64,000 nucleotides of DNA from Rhodococcus sp. 105337 (GCF_012844225.1 NZ_JABAGQ010000003.1:62001-126000), one strand, 5' to 3'. Counted from the first letter of the stretch, positions 46,364 to 56,983 are shown. Notes: generated by a model from the sequence alone, not told the origin. Program-made: numbers and translations.

Positions 46364-47296
46364 TCAGTCGGTCTGCCCGGTCGCGTCGTTCTTCTCGGTC
46401 GCGTCGTTCACCTCGGTGGAGACGTCTTTCCCGTCCGAGGCGTCTTCCTCATCCGAGGTGGCCTTCTCGGCCGGGTCGCTCGTCTCGGTCGAGTCGCTCT
46501 CGGTGCGGGCGCGCGGAATCTCGACGATCTCCACGGCCGCATCGTCGTACGCGGAGTACTGCGGCGAGCCTGCGCCGGTGGGAAGGGTCGTGTCCGAGTG
46601 CGCACCACATCCGTACTCGGCGTGCACGACGTGCCCGTCGGCAGCGAACTCGTTTCCGCACACGCCGAACGCGGCGCGCAGCGATCCGGCGAGCGGGAGG
46701 TAGAAGCCGCACAGCCCGCACGTGGAAGGAGCCGCCTTGGCCATTTCCGAGTTCGGGCCGTAGTCGCCCTCGTACCAGCGCTGAGCATCCTCGAGACGTC
46801 CTTCGAGGCTCATCACCTGCTTGCGGCCCAGCCCGATCTCGAGGGCGGTCTCGTCGACCTCCGGATCGCCGGACTGCACATAGCCGGGCACGAGACGGGG
46901 ATCATCGGGAACCGGCGCGAGCAGATCACCCGGTCCGAGGTCACCGGGCCGGATCCGCTCGTTCCACGGAACCCACGCGGGGGCGATCAGCGAATCAGGC
47001 CCGGGCAGCAACGCGAGTTCGCTCAGCGTCACATGGTCCGAACCCGGAACCGCCGCGACCACGACGGCCCATTGCCACCCGCGGTACCCGGGAAGTTCCG
47101 CCGCGAAGCGGTGCGTGGCCGCGTACTCGTTCTCGAAGGTCACGCCCAGATATGCACCGATTCCGCCCTCTCCGAGTTCGACGAGCGCGGTTCGGGCGAC
47201 GTCGACGGCCCCGGCGAGCAGAGATCGCACCGCGGGGTCGACCGCAGGATCCGTACCGGGGGCAGTGGCAGAAGGCACAACACTCACGAAGCCCAT
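46364..47296 (-). CDS. DUF3027 domain protein
   Basis: 310 aa from ATG 47296 (GTG 47287 also possible). The core includes YAATHRFAAELPGYRGWQWAVVVAAVPG, EVDETALEIGLGRKQVMSLEGR and a Cys-rich segment CGLCGFYLPLAGSLRAAFGVCGNEFA...YGCGAH, which suggests zinc binding. The last 60 residues are acidic low-complexity sequence (Asp/Glu/Ser/Thr), probably disordered. It heads an operon with the large ATPase and PAP2 gene. Function unknown. Confidence 0.83.
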   Translation of the reverse strand: MGFVSVVPSATAPGTDPAVDPAVRSLLAGAVDVARTALVELGEGGIGAYLGVTFENEYAATHRFAAELPGYRGWQWAVVVAAVPGSDHVTLSELALLPGPDSLIAPAWVPWNERIRPGDLGPGDLLAPVPDDPRLVPGYVQSGDPEVDETALEIGLGRKQVMSLEGRLEDAQRWYEGDYGPNSEMAKAAPSTCGLCGFYLPLAGSLRAAFGVCGNEFAADGHVVHAEYGCGAHSDTTLPTGAGSPQYSAYDDAAVEIVEIPRARTESDSTETSDPAEKATSDEEDASDGKDVSTEVNDATEKNDATGQTD

Positions 47297-47358
47297 TCTG
47301 CCGCACCACCCCGGCGGCGCGCCCCCGGGTAGCGGGAACCTGATGCCATGATGAGCGC

Positions 47359-48180
47359 GTGCGCCGCCTTTTCCTCTCCGCCACGCTCGTCCTGACGGCA
47401 TGGGCGGCCGTCGCGGGATGTGCGGACAGACAGGTCGCGGAGCCGGGTGAACCGCCCGAGCAACTCCGGGTGGAAGTCGTCGCGACCCATCCGCACCACC
47501 CGGGCGCGTTCACCCAGGGACTCGAGGTGGACGGCGGCGAACTCCTGGAGGGAACCGGACTCGAGGGGCGGTCGTGGCTCTCGGCGCGTCCGCTCGACAC
47601 CTCGACGGTGCCCGCGGTGATCGCGCCGGACGACCGAACCCGCGTAGATCTGGACGACGACCTCTTCGGCGAGGGCATCACGGTGGCGGGCGACACGGTC
47701 TGGCAGCTGACATGGAAGGACGGCGTGGCACTGGCCCGCGACCGGGACACCCTCGGCGAGCGTCGCCGTGTCGACATCGACGGAGAGGGCTGGGGGCTGT
47801 GCGCCCGATCCGACGACGTGGTCATGAGCGACGGATCGTCGGAACTGACCTTCCGCGATCCGGTCACCTTCGCCGAACGAGGGCAGGTCACCGTGCACCG
47901 TGACGGTCGCGCGGTCTCGCAACTGAACGAACTCGAGTGCGCCGAGGACGGCACGGTCTACGCGAACGTGTGGAAGACCGACGAGATCCTTCGCATCGAC
48001 CCGGCCACCGGGCGGGTGGAGGCACAGATCGACGCTTCTGCACTGCGCGGCGAGTTGCCTGCCGAGGACGCGGGTGCTGTCGACGTACTGAACGGAATCG
48101 CGCAGATACCCGGCACGGATCGCTTTCTGGTGACCGGCAAGTACTGGCCCGCCCTGTTCGAAGTGCGTTTCGTGCCGTGA
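47359..48180 (+). CDS. Glutaminyl-peptide cyclotransferase-like lipoprotein
   Basis: 273 aa. The signal peptide ends in a lipobox (AVAGC). VVATHPHHPGAFTQGLEVDGGELLEGTGLEGRSWL and VSQLNELECAEDGTVYANVWKTDEILRIDPATG are landmarks of the five-bladed propeller glutamine cyclotransferase family (PF05096), which forms N-terminal pyroglutamate. It is anchored outside the membrane. Divergent from DUF3027. GTG 47359 is the only good start. Confidence 0.85.
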   Translation: MRRLFLSATLVLTAWAAVAGCADRQVAEPGEPPEQLRVEVVATHPHHPGAFTQGLEVDGGELLEGTGLEGRSWLSARPLDTSTVPAVIAPDDRTRVDLDDDLFGEGITVAGDTVWQLTWKDGVALARDRDTLGERRRVDIDGEGWGLCARSDDVVMSDGSSELTFRDPVTFAERGQVTVHRDGRAVSQLNELECAEDGTVYANVWKTDEILRIDPATGRVEAQIDASALRGELPAEDAGAVDVLNGIAQIPGTDRFLVTGKYWPALFEVRFVP

Positions 48181-48277
48181 TCGCCTTCGCAGCGCGCGGG
48201 CGGTGCTCGCCCGTGGTGGGCGACTCCACGGCATGCCCGCCTGCACGCAGGGCGCGTCGTGGGGAAGAATCGATCAC

Positions 48278-49957
48278 GTGACCGAGCCGCACGAGCAAGC
48301 TAGCCCCGACAGGGCGGACGGCCGTGCCCCGGGCTCGCGGCATCCGGGCTACAGCAACTACCCGCCGCCTCGACGCGTGTCGGGACGCCGCACGCCCCTG
48401 CCTCCGCTCCATCCCCTCGACGAGACCGCGCGACCGCCAGGAACGAAAGCCGCGGGCGGCCGCGACGGCGATCGCTCGTCGTCCGAGGCGCCGCCGCGGG
48501 CTCCGCGGATACCTCGCAAGCTGACGGTGACCCGGGTTGCCGCGCTGCGCAGCCGCGAACTCACCCACAAAGGCATCGCGACCTTCCGGAGAGCAGCGAC
48601 GGCGGACGGCGCCGACAAGTCGGGACTCACGGCGCTGACCTACGCGACGATGGCGAATTTCGCCTCCGACGCGGCCATCGCGGTGGCACTGGCGAACACC
48701 CTGTTCTTCTCCGCCGCGACCGGGGAGGACAAGACCAAGGTCGCGCTGTATCTCCTCATCACCATCGCGCCGTTCGCGGTCATCGCTCCCCTGATCGGGC
48801 CGCTGCTCGACCGCCTGCAGCACGGGCGGCGTCTGGCGCTCGCGACGTCGTTCGCACTGCGGACGGTGCTGGCGGTGGTCCTGGTGTTCAACTTCGACAG
48901 TTGGGCGCTGTATCCCGCGGCGCTGGCGATGATGGTGCTCAGCAAATCGTTCGCCGTGCTCAAATCCGCGGTGACGCCCCGAGTGCTGCCACCCGAGATA
49001 GACCTGGTGCGCGTCAACTCGCGACTGACCGTGTTCGGTCTGGTCGGCGGCACGATCGGCGCCGGTGCGGTCGCCGCGGCCGCCGCCTGGGCGTTCGGCT
49101 CGTCGGGTGCGCTGTGGCTGTGCGCCGCCATCGCGGCGTTCGGCGCCTACCTCAGCATGCGGATCCCCGCGTGGGTGGAGGTCACCGAAGGTGAAGTTCC
49201 CGCGACGCTGTCGTACCGCGGGTCCGAGGCACCGACCGAAGTGCTCGACACGAAAACCGAAGTCATCCACACGGGCAACGGCAAACGGAAACAACCTCTC
49301 GGCAGGACGGTTGTCACCGGTCTCTGGGGCAACGGCACGATCCGCGTTCTCACCGGGTTCCTGACGTTGTTCATCGCGTTCGTCGCGAAGGCCACGACGG
49401 ACCACGATCCGATCATGCAGGCCGCGACCCTCGGCCTGGTCGGCGCCGCTGCCGCGATCGGCAACTTCGCCGGCAACGCGACGGGTGCGCGGCTGACGCT
49501 GGGACGCCCCGCGGTGATCGTGGTGCGGTGCGCCGCCGCGGTGGTGATCGTCGCCGCGATCGTCGCCGCGACCGATCATGTGCTCGCCGCCGCGCTCGCC
49601 GCGCTCGTCGCCGCATGCGCGAGCGCGCTGGCGAAGGTGTCTCTCGACGCGTCGCTCCAGCAGGACCTTCCCGAAGAGTCGATCGCGTCCGGTTTCGGCC
49701 GGTCCGAGACCGTACTTCAGCTGAGCTGGGTCTTCGGCGGCGCGATGGGCGTACTGCTCCCCACCGAGTTGTGGCTCGGCTTTTCCGTGGTGACGGTCAT
49801 CTTGATCCTCGGTTTCGCACAGACTCTGCTCACCTACCGTGGGAGCACACTCCTGCCGGGACTCGGCGGGCGCAGGCCAGAACACGTCTCCACAGAGACA
49901 GGCACCGGGCGGACCGTTCGCCCCGGTGGACACGCAACCGGAAATGGGAATCGATGA
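48278..49957 (+). CDS. Multi-pass MFS-like membrane protein (Rv0876c-like)
   Basis: 559 aa from GTG 48278. The first 100 residues are Pro/Arg-rich and probably cytoplasmic (PGYSNYPPPRR...), followed by about 12 helices: ANFASDAAIAVALANTLFF, VALYLLITIAPFAVIAPLIGPLLDR and others. It corresponds to M. tuberculosis Rv0876c. The substrate is unknown. The stop overlaps the DUF2771 start (ATGA), as in the order Rv0876c-Rv0875c. Confidence 0.83.
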   Translation: MTEPHEQASPDRADGRAPGSRHPGYSNYPPPRRVSGRRTPLPPLHPLDETARPPGTKAAGGRDGDRSSSEAPPRAPRIPRKLTVTRVAALRSRELTHKGIATFRRAATADGADKSGLTALTYATMANFASDAAIAVALANTLFFSAATGEDKTKVALYLLITIAPFAVIAPLIGPLLDRLQHGRRLALATSFALRTVLAVVLVFNFDSWALYPAALAMMVLSKSFAVLKSAVTPRVLPPEIDLVRVNSRLTVFGLVGGTIGAGAVAAAAAWAFGSSGALWLCAAIAAFGAYLSMRIPAWVEVTEGEVPATLSYRGSEAPTEVLDTKTEVIHTGNGKRKQPLGRTVVTGLWGNGTIRVLTGFLTLFIAFVAKATTDHDPIMQAATLGLVGAAAAIGNFAGNATGARLTLGRPAVIVVRCAAAVVIVAAIVAATDHVLAAALAALVAACASALAKVSLDASLQQDLPEESIASGFGRSETVLQLSWVFGGAMGVLLPTELWLGFSVVTVILILGFAQTLLTYRGSTLLPGLGGRRPEHVSTETGTGRTVRPGGHATGNGNR

Positions 49958-50448
49958 ACCTGCAAGCTCGGACGAAGAAGACGATCGGAGTGATCGTGGT
50001 GGCCCTCGTGGTCGTCGCGGCGGCTTTCACCGTGGTGGTGTGGAAGCTCGTCGACTCCGCCGAGCCCACGCCGCCCCAGATCACCGCCTACGCCGCCGGT
50101 ACCGCGGTGACCGCGGACCCCACCCAGTACTGCAACCTCTATCTGGAGGACTGCACCGAGAACGCGATCACGACGCTGTCCGTGCCGGCGGGCTACCCGC
50201 TCCAGCTGTCGCTTCCCGCGGAGATCTCCGACGCTCCGTGGCGCCTCATCGCGGTGTACGGCGACGTCGAGACCGGCGAGACGTTCCTGGACGGCGTCAT
50301 GTTCGAGTCCGGCGCGCAGCGGGCCGTGACCGTGCCCAGCGACCCGTCGATGCAGTTGCTGGGCGTGGAAGTCCAGCTCCCGTCGGCCGTCGTCGACGAG
50401 GCGGGCGAACCGATCGCGCACGCTGTCTGGGCTATTCAGACGTTCTGA
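49954..50448 (+). CDS. DUF2771 exported/anchored protein (Rv0875c-like)
   Basis: 164 aa. An N-terminal anchor (about 10-33, GVIVVALVVVAAAFTVVVWKL) is followed by a soluble domain with two Cys (CNLYLEDC, possible disulphide) and SVPAGYPLQLSLPAEISDAPWRLIAVYG. It is translationally coupled to the membrane protein upstream. The function is unknown; it may be a subunit of the same envelope complex. Confidence 0.82.
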   Translation: MNLQARTKKTIGVIVVALVVVAAAFTVVVWKLVDSAEPTPPQITAYAAGTAVTADPTQYCNLYLEDCTENAITTLSVPAGYPLQLSLPAEISDAPWRLIAVYGDVETGETFLDGVMFESGAQRAVTVPSDPSMQLLGVEVQLPSAVVDEAGEPIAHAVWAIQTF

Positions 50449-50498
50449 CCCCAGACCGTCGGATCGGCGCCGGCGCGCAGTAGTCCGAAAAAGCGAAT

Positions 50499-50532
50499 GG
50501 CGCATCGGGTCCGTTTCCGGATCCGATGCGCC
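50499..50532. terminator. Bidirectional terminator between DUF2771 and cspB
   Basis: GGCGCATCGGGTCCG and CGGATCCGATGCGCC pair at 14 positions plus one G-T wobble around a TTTC loop. It lies between two convergent gene ends, with an A-run (50488-50492) on the left side that makes a T-run for minus-strand transcripts. Confidence 0.85.
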
Positions 50533-50567
50533 ACAGGCGTAAGGCCGACGAACAGCCGCGTCGGAAA

Positions 50568-50981
50568 TCAGTGATCGAGTTCCCGGGCAATCGCGCGCAT
50601 GACCTCGGAGATCGTCTGCCCCGCCTTGCGGTCCGGGTAGCGTCCCCGCTGCAGGTTGGGTTGAACCGTCGCCTCGAGCAGCTTGATCATGTCCTCGACC
50701 ATGCCGTGCAATTCGTCGGGCGAACGCCGCTTCTGCTGGGGTGCTGCCTCGCGCCGGCCGGCGGTCTGGCGGAGCGTCGGCTGCTCGAGCAACTCGACCT
50801 TGAGCGCCTGCGGACCCCGTCGGCCCACTGCCATGCCGAACTCGACACGCTGCCCGGGCTTGAGGGCCTCGACGCCGTCCGGCAGCGCGGAGGCGCGGAC
50901 GTAGACGTCCTCACCGTCGTCCTGGGACAGGAACCCGAATCCCTTTTCGACGTCGTACCACTTCACCTTGCCGGTTGGCAC
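50568..50981 (-). CDS. cspB: Cold-shock-domain protein with C-terminal extension (CspB-like)
   Basis: 137 aa from GTG 50981. The cold-shock domain (1-65) has [26 protein letters not shown], with RNP motifs GFGF and DVYVR. A 70-residue extension follows, with [47 protein letters not shown]. This long form matches M. tuberculosis CspB (Rv0871, about 135 aa). It binds RNA/DNA and may act as a chaperone. GTG is divergent from the next gene (168 bases). Confidence 0.88.
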   Translation of the reverse strand: MPTGKVKWYDVEKGFGFLSQDDGEDVYVRASALPDGVEALKPGQRVEFGMAVGRRGPQALKVELLEQPTLRQTAGRREAAPQQKRRSPDELHGMVEDMIKLLEATVQPNLQRGRYPDRKAGQTISEVMRAIARELDH

Positions 50982-51149
50982 CGCGCTCACCCGCTCCTCG
51001 ACAGCCGCGCCCCGTGGGCACGCGTGGATTGCACAACAACTGGACATGCACAACGCGCCCCGACTCGGTTGGAGCGGGACGCGTAGACGATTCCCAGTGT
51101 ACCCCGAGCCATTTGCCCGGTTCCGTCCGCAGAGGACTACCGTGGACGC

Positions 51150-51392
51150 GTGGGCACTTCTTCCTCCGCTTCCCCCAAACCTCCCCGCAACGGCCTCCTG
51201 AAGGCCGCGGTGGCGTGCTTCGCCGTCGGCATCGTCGCGGTCGTCGCCATCTTCTTGATCCCCGCGCTCACCGATGGGACACCGGGTCTGGTGCTCTATC
51301 TCCTCACCCTGGCGTGGCCGCTCGGTTTCGCTCTCGCTATCGGGTTCGCCCTGCAGTCGGGCCGTCGCGCCCGGAACGGACGGAATACATGA
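51150..51392 (+). CDS. Small two-helix membrane protein
   Basis: 80 aa. Two membrane helices (about 18-40 and 45-66): [21 protein letters not shown] and [24 protein letters not shown], followed by a basic tail. No family is recognised. The stop overlaps the YccF-gene start (ATGA), so they form one operon. Divergent from cspB. Confidence 0.75.
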   Translation: MGTSSSASPKPPRNGLLKAAVACFAVGIVAVVAIFLIPALTDGTPGLVLYLLTLAWPLGFALAIGFALQSGRRARNGRNT

Positions 51393-51781
51393 GGGTCCTG
51401 CTGAACATCATCTGGTTGATCTTCGGCGGCCTGTGGCTCGCCCTCGGCTATTTCCTCGCCGGTGTGATCTGCTGCATCCTCATCATCACGATCCCGTTCG
51501 GCATCGCGTCGTTCCGGATCGGCGTCTACGCGCTGTGGCCGTTCGGCAAGACGACCGTGGACAGGCCGGGCGCGGGCGCGGCGTCGCTCATCGGAAATGT
51601 CATCTGGATCCTGGTCGCGGGCATCTGGCTGGCCCTCGCCCACATCACCACCGCGATCGCCATGGCGATCACGATCATCGGCATCCCCCTGGCCATCGCC
51701 AATCTCAAGATGGTCCCGATCTCTCTGATGCCGCTCGGCAAGGAAATCGTTTCGGTGGATTCACGCCCGCAATACCTGTGA
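51389..51781 (+). CDS. YccF-domain membrane protein (Rv0870c-like)
   Basis: 130 aa, two tandem YccF modules: [47 protein letters not shown] and the repeat [47 protein letters not shown]. Each has two helices. The function is unknown. Its ATG overlaps the previous stop. The stop codon lies inside the CRP/GlxR-like site of rpfA. Confidence 0.85.
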   Translation: MRVLLNIIWLIFGGLWLALGYFLAGVICCILIITIPFGIASFRIGVYALWPFGKTTVDRPGAGAASLIGNVIWILVAGIWLALAHITTAIAMAITIIGIPLAIANLKMVPISLMPLGKEIVSVDSRPQYL

Positions 51782-51792
51782 CCTTAGTCACA
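51777..51792. promoter_or_regulatory. CRP/GlxR-type binding site upstream of rpfA
   Basis: TGTGACCTTAGTCACA matches the consensus TGTGA-N6-TCACA perfectly, with symmetric arms. It lies about 490 bases upstream of rpfA and overlaps the stop of the YccF gene. In M. tuberculosis, Crp (Rv3676) activates rpfA through an upstream site (known), so the site is likely functional and conserved in role. Confidence 0.75.
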
Positions 51793-52014
51793 TCACGGTG
51801 CAGTAACAAACGAGACTCGAAACAGGTTTGAGTCGCAACGCCCGCGACTACCTGCGCCTTCTCCGACGCGTGCGCCCATCTCCCCCAGGCCCGGCCGGAC
51901 TAGTCGTGCGTTATCAAATGGTGACACTCCCCCGCCCAACCGTTACGGTCATGACCGGTCGAACCGCCTGGCTCGGCCGGTCCGAATCCGCCGCGCCAAA
52001 TTCCTGTCCCGCGG

Positions 52015-52850
<836 letters not shown>

Positions 52851-52864
52851 GTCCCCACAGACAC

Positions 52865-52901
52865 GAAAGAGCCCCGCACCGATCCGGTGCGGGGCTCTTT
52901 C
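52865..52901 (+). terminator. Strong hairpin terminator after rpfA
   Basis: A perfect 17-bp stem (GAAAGAGCCCCGCACCG / CGGTGCGGGGCTCTTTC) with an ATC loop, 15 bases after the rpfA stop. The TTT in the right arm completes a good terminator, the strongest in the window. Confidence 0.93.
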
Positions 52902-52977
52902 ACGTGCCGTGCAGGGTGAGCCATGCGGCACACCCTCGCTACGCCCGGCCTCTCGCGAGGCCGGGCCGGACGAAGAA

Positions 52978-53175
52978 TCAGCGGTTGATGACCGTGCGGG
53001 GATGCGTGTAGGGCAGGTCCTCGACCGGCAGCGGAAAGACCATGTCCTCGCCGTACGGCGAAAGCGGGCCGGAACGCGTGGAGGACAACTCGGTGACCGC
53101 ATGGTCTCCGTCGGCCAGCTCCGGCCATCCGTGGTCGACATACTGTTTCTTCGAAGAGGTAGCCATGCCGCTCAT
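52978..53175 (-). CDS. Small conserved protein (Rv0863-like)
   Basis: 65 aa. [54 protein letters not shown] is a clearly non-random, mostly polar sequence with a conserved feel; it ends [11 protein letters not shown]. Starts at ATG 53175 or ATG 53166. In M. tuberculosis a small gene lies at the same place between rpfA-side genes and Rv0862c. It is divergent from the helicase-associated gene. Function unknown. Confidence 0.65.
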   Translation of the reverse strand: MSGMATSSKKQYVDHGWPELADGDHAVTELSSTRSGPLSPYGEDMVFPLPVEDLPYTHPRTVINR

Positions 53176-53226
53176 TTTGGCAGGTGAGTTCGTGGTGGGC
53201 CACCTCAGGTCTCTAATCTGAAACGG

Positions 53227-55509
53227 ATGACCTCGACCACGCCTGCGCCCGACACCGCACCGGACTCCCTCGCCCGGTGGCTGTCCGGTCGGCGCGACAC
53301 CGAACTGGCTGCTGCACTGCACGCGCGGCCCGACTTGGTCGTGCCCCCACCTGCGACGATGACTGTTCTGGCGAGTCGCGCGCAGCAGCGGGCTTCGGTC
53401 TTTCGCGCCGCCGACGAACTGACCACCGCCGACTTCGGGATCATTGCCACTCTGGCGGGCCTCGGTGCCGTGGACGCCGCCGTGCCCCGAAGCACGCTCC
53501 TCGACGCGCTCGGCGGTCGTCTCGGCGCCAAGGCGACCGACCGCATACTCGACAAGCTCCGAGGGTTGCTGCTCGTGTGGGGTCCCGCCGACGCGCTGCG
53601 GCTCGTCGCCGCATCTGTGGACGCCGTTCCGTGGCGGATCGGCCGGGCCGGTGACGCCGACCTGCCGTCCCGGGAGGAACTCGAGGAGATGCTCGCCGAG
53701 CTCGAACCCGCGCAGCGCAGCATTCTCGACACCCTCGCCCGGACCTCGCCGGTGGGACGCACCCGCGACGCCGCACCGGGCACTCCCGAGGACCGGCCCG
53801 TCCAGAGACTTCTCGCCGCCGGATTGCTCGTCCGAATCGACGACGAGACCGTGGAACTGCCGCATCGGGTGGGCCAGGCGATCCGCGGCGATGCGCCGTT
53901 CGATCCCGGCTCGCTGACCGCACCCCGCGCCTCCAAAGCCGTCCGCACACTCGCCGATGTCAATGCGACCGCTGCCGGCGCCGCGCTCGAACTCCTCCGG
54001 CACTGCGAGAATCTTCTGTCGACGCTCGGCGAGCAACCCGCCCCCGTTCTGAAGGCCGGAGGGCTGGGAGTACGCGAACTCCACCGTCTTGCGAAGGCCG
54101 TGGGTATCGAGGACCAGCACGCGGCGCTGCTCGTCGAGGTGCTCGCTGCTGCCGGTCTCCTCGCCCGCGGTATTCCCGACCCTCCTCCGCCGGGAGATAT
54201 CGACGACTACTGGGCCCCCACCACGTCGGCCGACGGCTGGCTCGCGGCTCCCCCGGCTCACCGCTGGGCCGTTCTGGCGGGCGCGTGGCTGGACATGTCC
54301 CGCCGACCGTGGCTCGCGGGCCGACGCGACCAGAGCGACAAGCCGATCGCGGCGCTGTCCGACGAAGTGAAATCCACGACCGCCGTCCGCGACAGGCGGC
54401 TACTGCTGGAAGTTCTCGCCGACGTCCCCGGCTCCGCGCCCACCGTCGCAGAGATCCGCGCCGTCGCGGCGTGGCGCAGGCCGCGCTGGGCGGGCCGATT
54501 CGACCTCGACACCGTCACCGAAACCATCCGGGAAGCCACCGCACTCGCCCTCGTCGCACACGACAGCCTCTCCTCCGCCGGGAAGGCCCTCTTGCACGGC
54601 GGAGACGCCGAGTCGGAGATCGCCGCGGCCTTGCCGGAGGCTGTCGACTACGTACTCGTCCAGGCCGACCTGACGATCGTTGCTCCCGGTCGTCTCGTGC
54701 CCGAACTCGCCGACCGGATCGCGCTGGTCGCCGATATCGAGTCGGCCGGTGCCGCGACCGTGTACCGGATCAGCGATGCCAGTGTGCGGCGGGCGCTCGA
54801 CGCCGGGGTGGGCGCGGGTGACCTGCACGCACTGTTCGCCGCCCACTCCCGCACCCCGGTGCCGCAGGCGCTCACCTACCTGATCGACGACGTCGCCCGA
54901 CGGCACGGACGGTTGCGCGCGGGAGTGGCGAGTTCGTTCGTCCGCGCCGACGATCCCGCCCTGCTGGCGGAGGTGCTCTCCGCGCCCGTTGCGGCCACCC
55001 TCGCCCTGCGCGCCGTCGCTCCGACCGTGGCGATCTCACAGGCGCCGCTCGCCGAGGTACTCGCCGAGTTGCGTGCCGCGGGTTTCTCACCCGCGGGCGA
55101 GGACTCGTCGGGCACGGTCGTCGATCTGCGTCCGCGCGGAGCGCGGGTCACGGTGCCCCGGACCCGCGCGCGCTACGCGGGGCCCATGCCTCCGAACGAG
55201 GAACAACTCGCGACCCTCGTCCGTACCCTGCGTGCCGGAGACCGTACGGAGTCGGCGTCGTCGGGTGCCTCCGCTCGCGGGGACGGCAGCCGAACGGGAG
55301 GCGCAGCGACCCTCGCGCTGCTGCAACTCGCGTTGCACGCACACCGCAGCATCACACTCGGCTACGTCGACGCGCAGGGCGTGGCGACCCGCCGCATCGT
55401 CGATCCCGTTGCTGTCGGTGGCGGGCAACTCGAGGCCTTCGATCCCGCCTCGGGGACCGTCCGCAGTTTCGTGCTGCACCGCGTGACATCGGTTGCGCTC
55501 GTCGACTGA
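53227..55509 (+). CDS. Helicase-associated protein (XPB N-terminal-like domain, Rv0862c-like)
   Basis: 760 aa, no helicase motors. The C-terminal region (about 470-620) contains [57 protein letters not shown], the family-3 helicase-associated domain. A last segment ([42 protein letters not shown]) resembles a WYL-type domain end. It corresponds to M. tuberculosis Rv0862c, adjacent to XPB there. It probably assists XPB in DNA repair; this is inference. Confidence 0.85.
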   Translation: MTSTTPAPDTAPDSLARWLSGRRDTELAAALHARPDLVVPPPATMTVLASRAQQRASVFRAADELTTADFGIIATLAGLGAVDAAVPRSTLLDALGGRLGAKATDRILDKLRGLLLVWGPADALRLVAASVDAVPWRIGRAGDADLPSREELEEMLAELEPAQRSILDTLARTSPVGRTRDAAPGTPEDRPVQRLLAAGLLVRIDDETVELPHRVGQAIRGDAPFDPGSLTAPRASKAVRTLADVNATAAGAALELLRHCENLLSTLGEQPAPVLKAGGLGVRELHRLAKAVGIEDQHAALLVEVLAAAGLLARGIPDPPPPGDIDDYWAPTTSADGWLAAPPAHRWAVLAGAWLDMSRRPWLAGRRDQSDKPIAALSDEVKSTTAVRDRRLLLEVLADVPGSAPTVAEIRAVAAWRRPRWAGRFDLDTVTETIREATALALVAHDSLSSAGKALLHGGDAESEIAAALPEAVDYVLVQADLTIVAPGRLVPELADRIALVADIESAGAATVYRISDASVRRALDAGVGAGDLHALFAAHSRTPVPQALTYLIDDVARRHGRLRAGVASSFVRADDPALLAEVLSAPVAATLALRAVAPTVAISQAPLAEVLAELRAAGFSPAGEDSSGTVVDLRPRGARVTVPRTRARYAGPMPPNEEQLATLVRTLRAGDRTESASSGASARGDGSRTGGAATLALLQLALHAHRSITLGYVDAQGVATRRIVDPVAVGGGQLEAFDPASGTVRSFVLHRVTSVALVD

Positions 55510-55551
55510 CGACCGCCGCTTCCCCGCGGGCACATTGATCCCTTCGACCGG

Positions 55552-55726
55552 CTAGCCGTCCACCGGCGCGACCCGGATCAGGTTTCCGTCCGGGTCCGCG
55601 ATCACGAAGGTGCGGCCGAAGACGTCGTCGTGAGGTTTCTCGACGACCTCGGCGCCGGTGGCACTCCACCGCGAGAAGATCTCGTCCACCTCGGAGGCGG
55701 GTCCCGGGACGGTGAGGTGGTACCTC
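55552..55726 (-). pseudogene. C-terminal remnant of a VOC/glyoxalase-like gene
   Basis: On the minus strand a frame ending at TAG 55552-55554 reads PASEVDEIFSRWSATGAEVV, then KPHDDVFGRTFVIADPDGNLIRVAP, the second half of a VOC protein. No start codon and no N-terminal half exist upstream: the homology stops at about 55726, where a gene on the other strand begins to resemble a WYL regulator. The gene is truncated, not merely overlapped. Confidence 0.72.
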
Positions 55727-56128
55727 GTCGCCGACGACGAGCAACGACCACGACTGTTCAGTCTGGAGCGGCTCGACAGCTACGAGACCCTTTCCGAACC
55801 GGCGAGACTCCGCTCGGGCCACGACCTCCGCTCGGTGTGGGCCGGGCTGGTGCGGCGCACCGAGACACCGGGCCGGGTCGCCGTGCGGGCGCGGCTACGG
55901 GAAGATCGGCTCGACCTCGCCGGACGCATTCTGGGTTCGCGGCTCGAAGACGTCGAACCCCCCGAGGACGGATGGTGTGCCGTGAGGATCGTCTACCCGG
56001 ACATCGAGTCGGTGCGACAGCTTCTGCAGTTCGGAGATCACATCGAGGTTCTCACGCCTGCGGACGCGCGGCGGCGGATAGCCGAGCTCGCATCGGATCT
56101 AGTGCGGCGGCACACCCCCACGACGTGA
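55712..56128 (+). pseudogene. C-terminal remnant of a WYL-domain regulator
   Basis: From about 55712 the plus strand reads VRWYLVADDEQRPRLFSLERLDS...VWAGLVRRTETPGRVAVRARL and ...VYPDIESVRQLLQFGDHIEVLTP, the end of a WYL domain and its WCX extension (PafB/PafC/YafY type). The N-terminal HTH and about half of the protein (roughly 180 aa) are missing. The frame runs upstream to 55658 only through antisense of the VOC remnant. Stop at TGA 56126-56128. Confidence 0.72.
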
Positions 56129-56156
56129 CCCCCGGCAGGCTCGGGCCGGCGCCTGG

Positions 56157-56645
56157 TCACCGCTCGCGGACGAGGGCGAACGGCGAAGCCGCGAGGCGGG
56201 ACCACGGTCCGCCCACGAAGGTCAGTCCGAGCAGCGTGCCGTCGTCGAGGGCGCGGAACTCGTCGCGCACCCAGCGCCAGGGCACCGGCGCGGACCCCTG
56301 GGGTCCGGTTCCGTAGGAGACGACCAAGGCCGCGCTGCCGTCGAGCCACGACGCGTCGGTCGAGATCGTGGCGGGCAGGCTGTCGCGCAGGGCGCCGTCG
56401 CCGTCGCGAAGCACATTGACGGCGCCGCCCTCACCGTCGAACCGCTTACCGTGCCAGCCGCGCATGCCCCCGAGGGCGATGGCGCGCGGCGCGACCGCGC
56501 GGAGGAGTGCCGGTCCCACGAAGACGGCGCGGTATGTCCCCTGCACATCGGCCGGGGCGGGAGCCCGCAACTCGGAGAACCGCGTCCGTAGCCGCCCCAG
56601 GGACTGCGGCAGCGCGTCGATCGCATGTGCCTGTTCACCGTGCAC
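56157..56645 (-). CDS. Conserved hypothetical protein
   Basis: 162 aa from GTG 56645, which has AAGGAGG 5 bases upstream. The frame continues to 56696 but that start lacks a site. The sequence has AVFVGPALLRAVAPRAIALGGMRGWHGKRFDG, ATISTDASWLDGSAALVVSYG, WRWVRDEFRALDDGTLLGLTFV and ends in PFALVRER. No family is recognised; no membrane segment or Cys. Confidence 0.68.
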   Translation of the reverse strand: MHGEQAHAIDALPQSLGRLRTRFSELRAPAPADVQGTYRAVFVGPALLRAVAPRAIALGGMRGWHGKRFDGEGGAVNVLRDGDGALRDSLPATISTDASWLDGSAALVVSYGTGPQGSAPVPWRWVRDEFRALDDGTLLGLTFVGGPWSRLAASPFALVRER

Positions 56646-56828
56646 GACATCCTCCTTCGCCCGGCCGCGCGGGTGCGGCACGGTGTTCGCCGTCACAACC
56701 TACCGTCGTCGCCTTTTCGTGCGGTATCGCGGTGCGGACCGACCCTTTCCTGCGCGACTGGCTTTTTTCTGTAAATGGGTTATGGTCTGGACTTGTCGAG
56801 TGTTCGACCATTCCCGAAAGGAACGACA

Positions 56829-56948
56829 ATGGCCGACAAGGGCAAAACTCTCAAGAAACCGTCGCAGTCCCTCAAGGAACGGCGCGCGGAAAAGCGCCAG
56901 AAACAGACCGACGACACCGAATTCATCAAGAAGCGCAAGCGGCACTGA
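56829..56948 (+). CDS. Very small basic protein (39 aa)
   Basis: MADKGKTLKKPSQSLKERRAEKRQKQ and DDTEFIKKRKRH: 39 aa, about 40% Lys/Arg, with a good ribosome-binding site (AAAGGAACGAC). The preceding bases are A/T-rich (TTTTTTCTGTAAATGGGTTATGG), with TATGGT a candidate -10. It resembles short conserved basic proteins in actinobacteria and may bind RNA. Function unknown. Confidence 0.65.
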   Translation: MADKGKTLKKPSQSLKERRAEKRQKQTDDTEFIKKRKRH

Positions 56949-56983
56949 CGGCTTTCCGGCGCACGACCACCTCGGGACACAGA

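Noticed and set aside
47888-49933. 681-aa minus-strand frame
   Set aside because: Antisense of the Rv0876c-like membrane protein, whose helices are clear.
52978-54261. 427-aa minus-strand frame over the helicase-associated gene
   Set aside because: Only its last 65 codons, downstream of ATG 53175, look like a real small protein; the rest is antisense.
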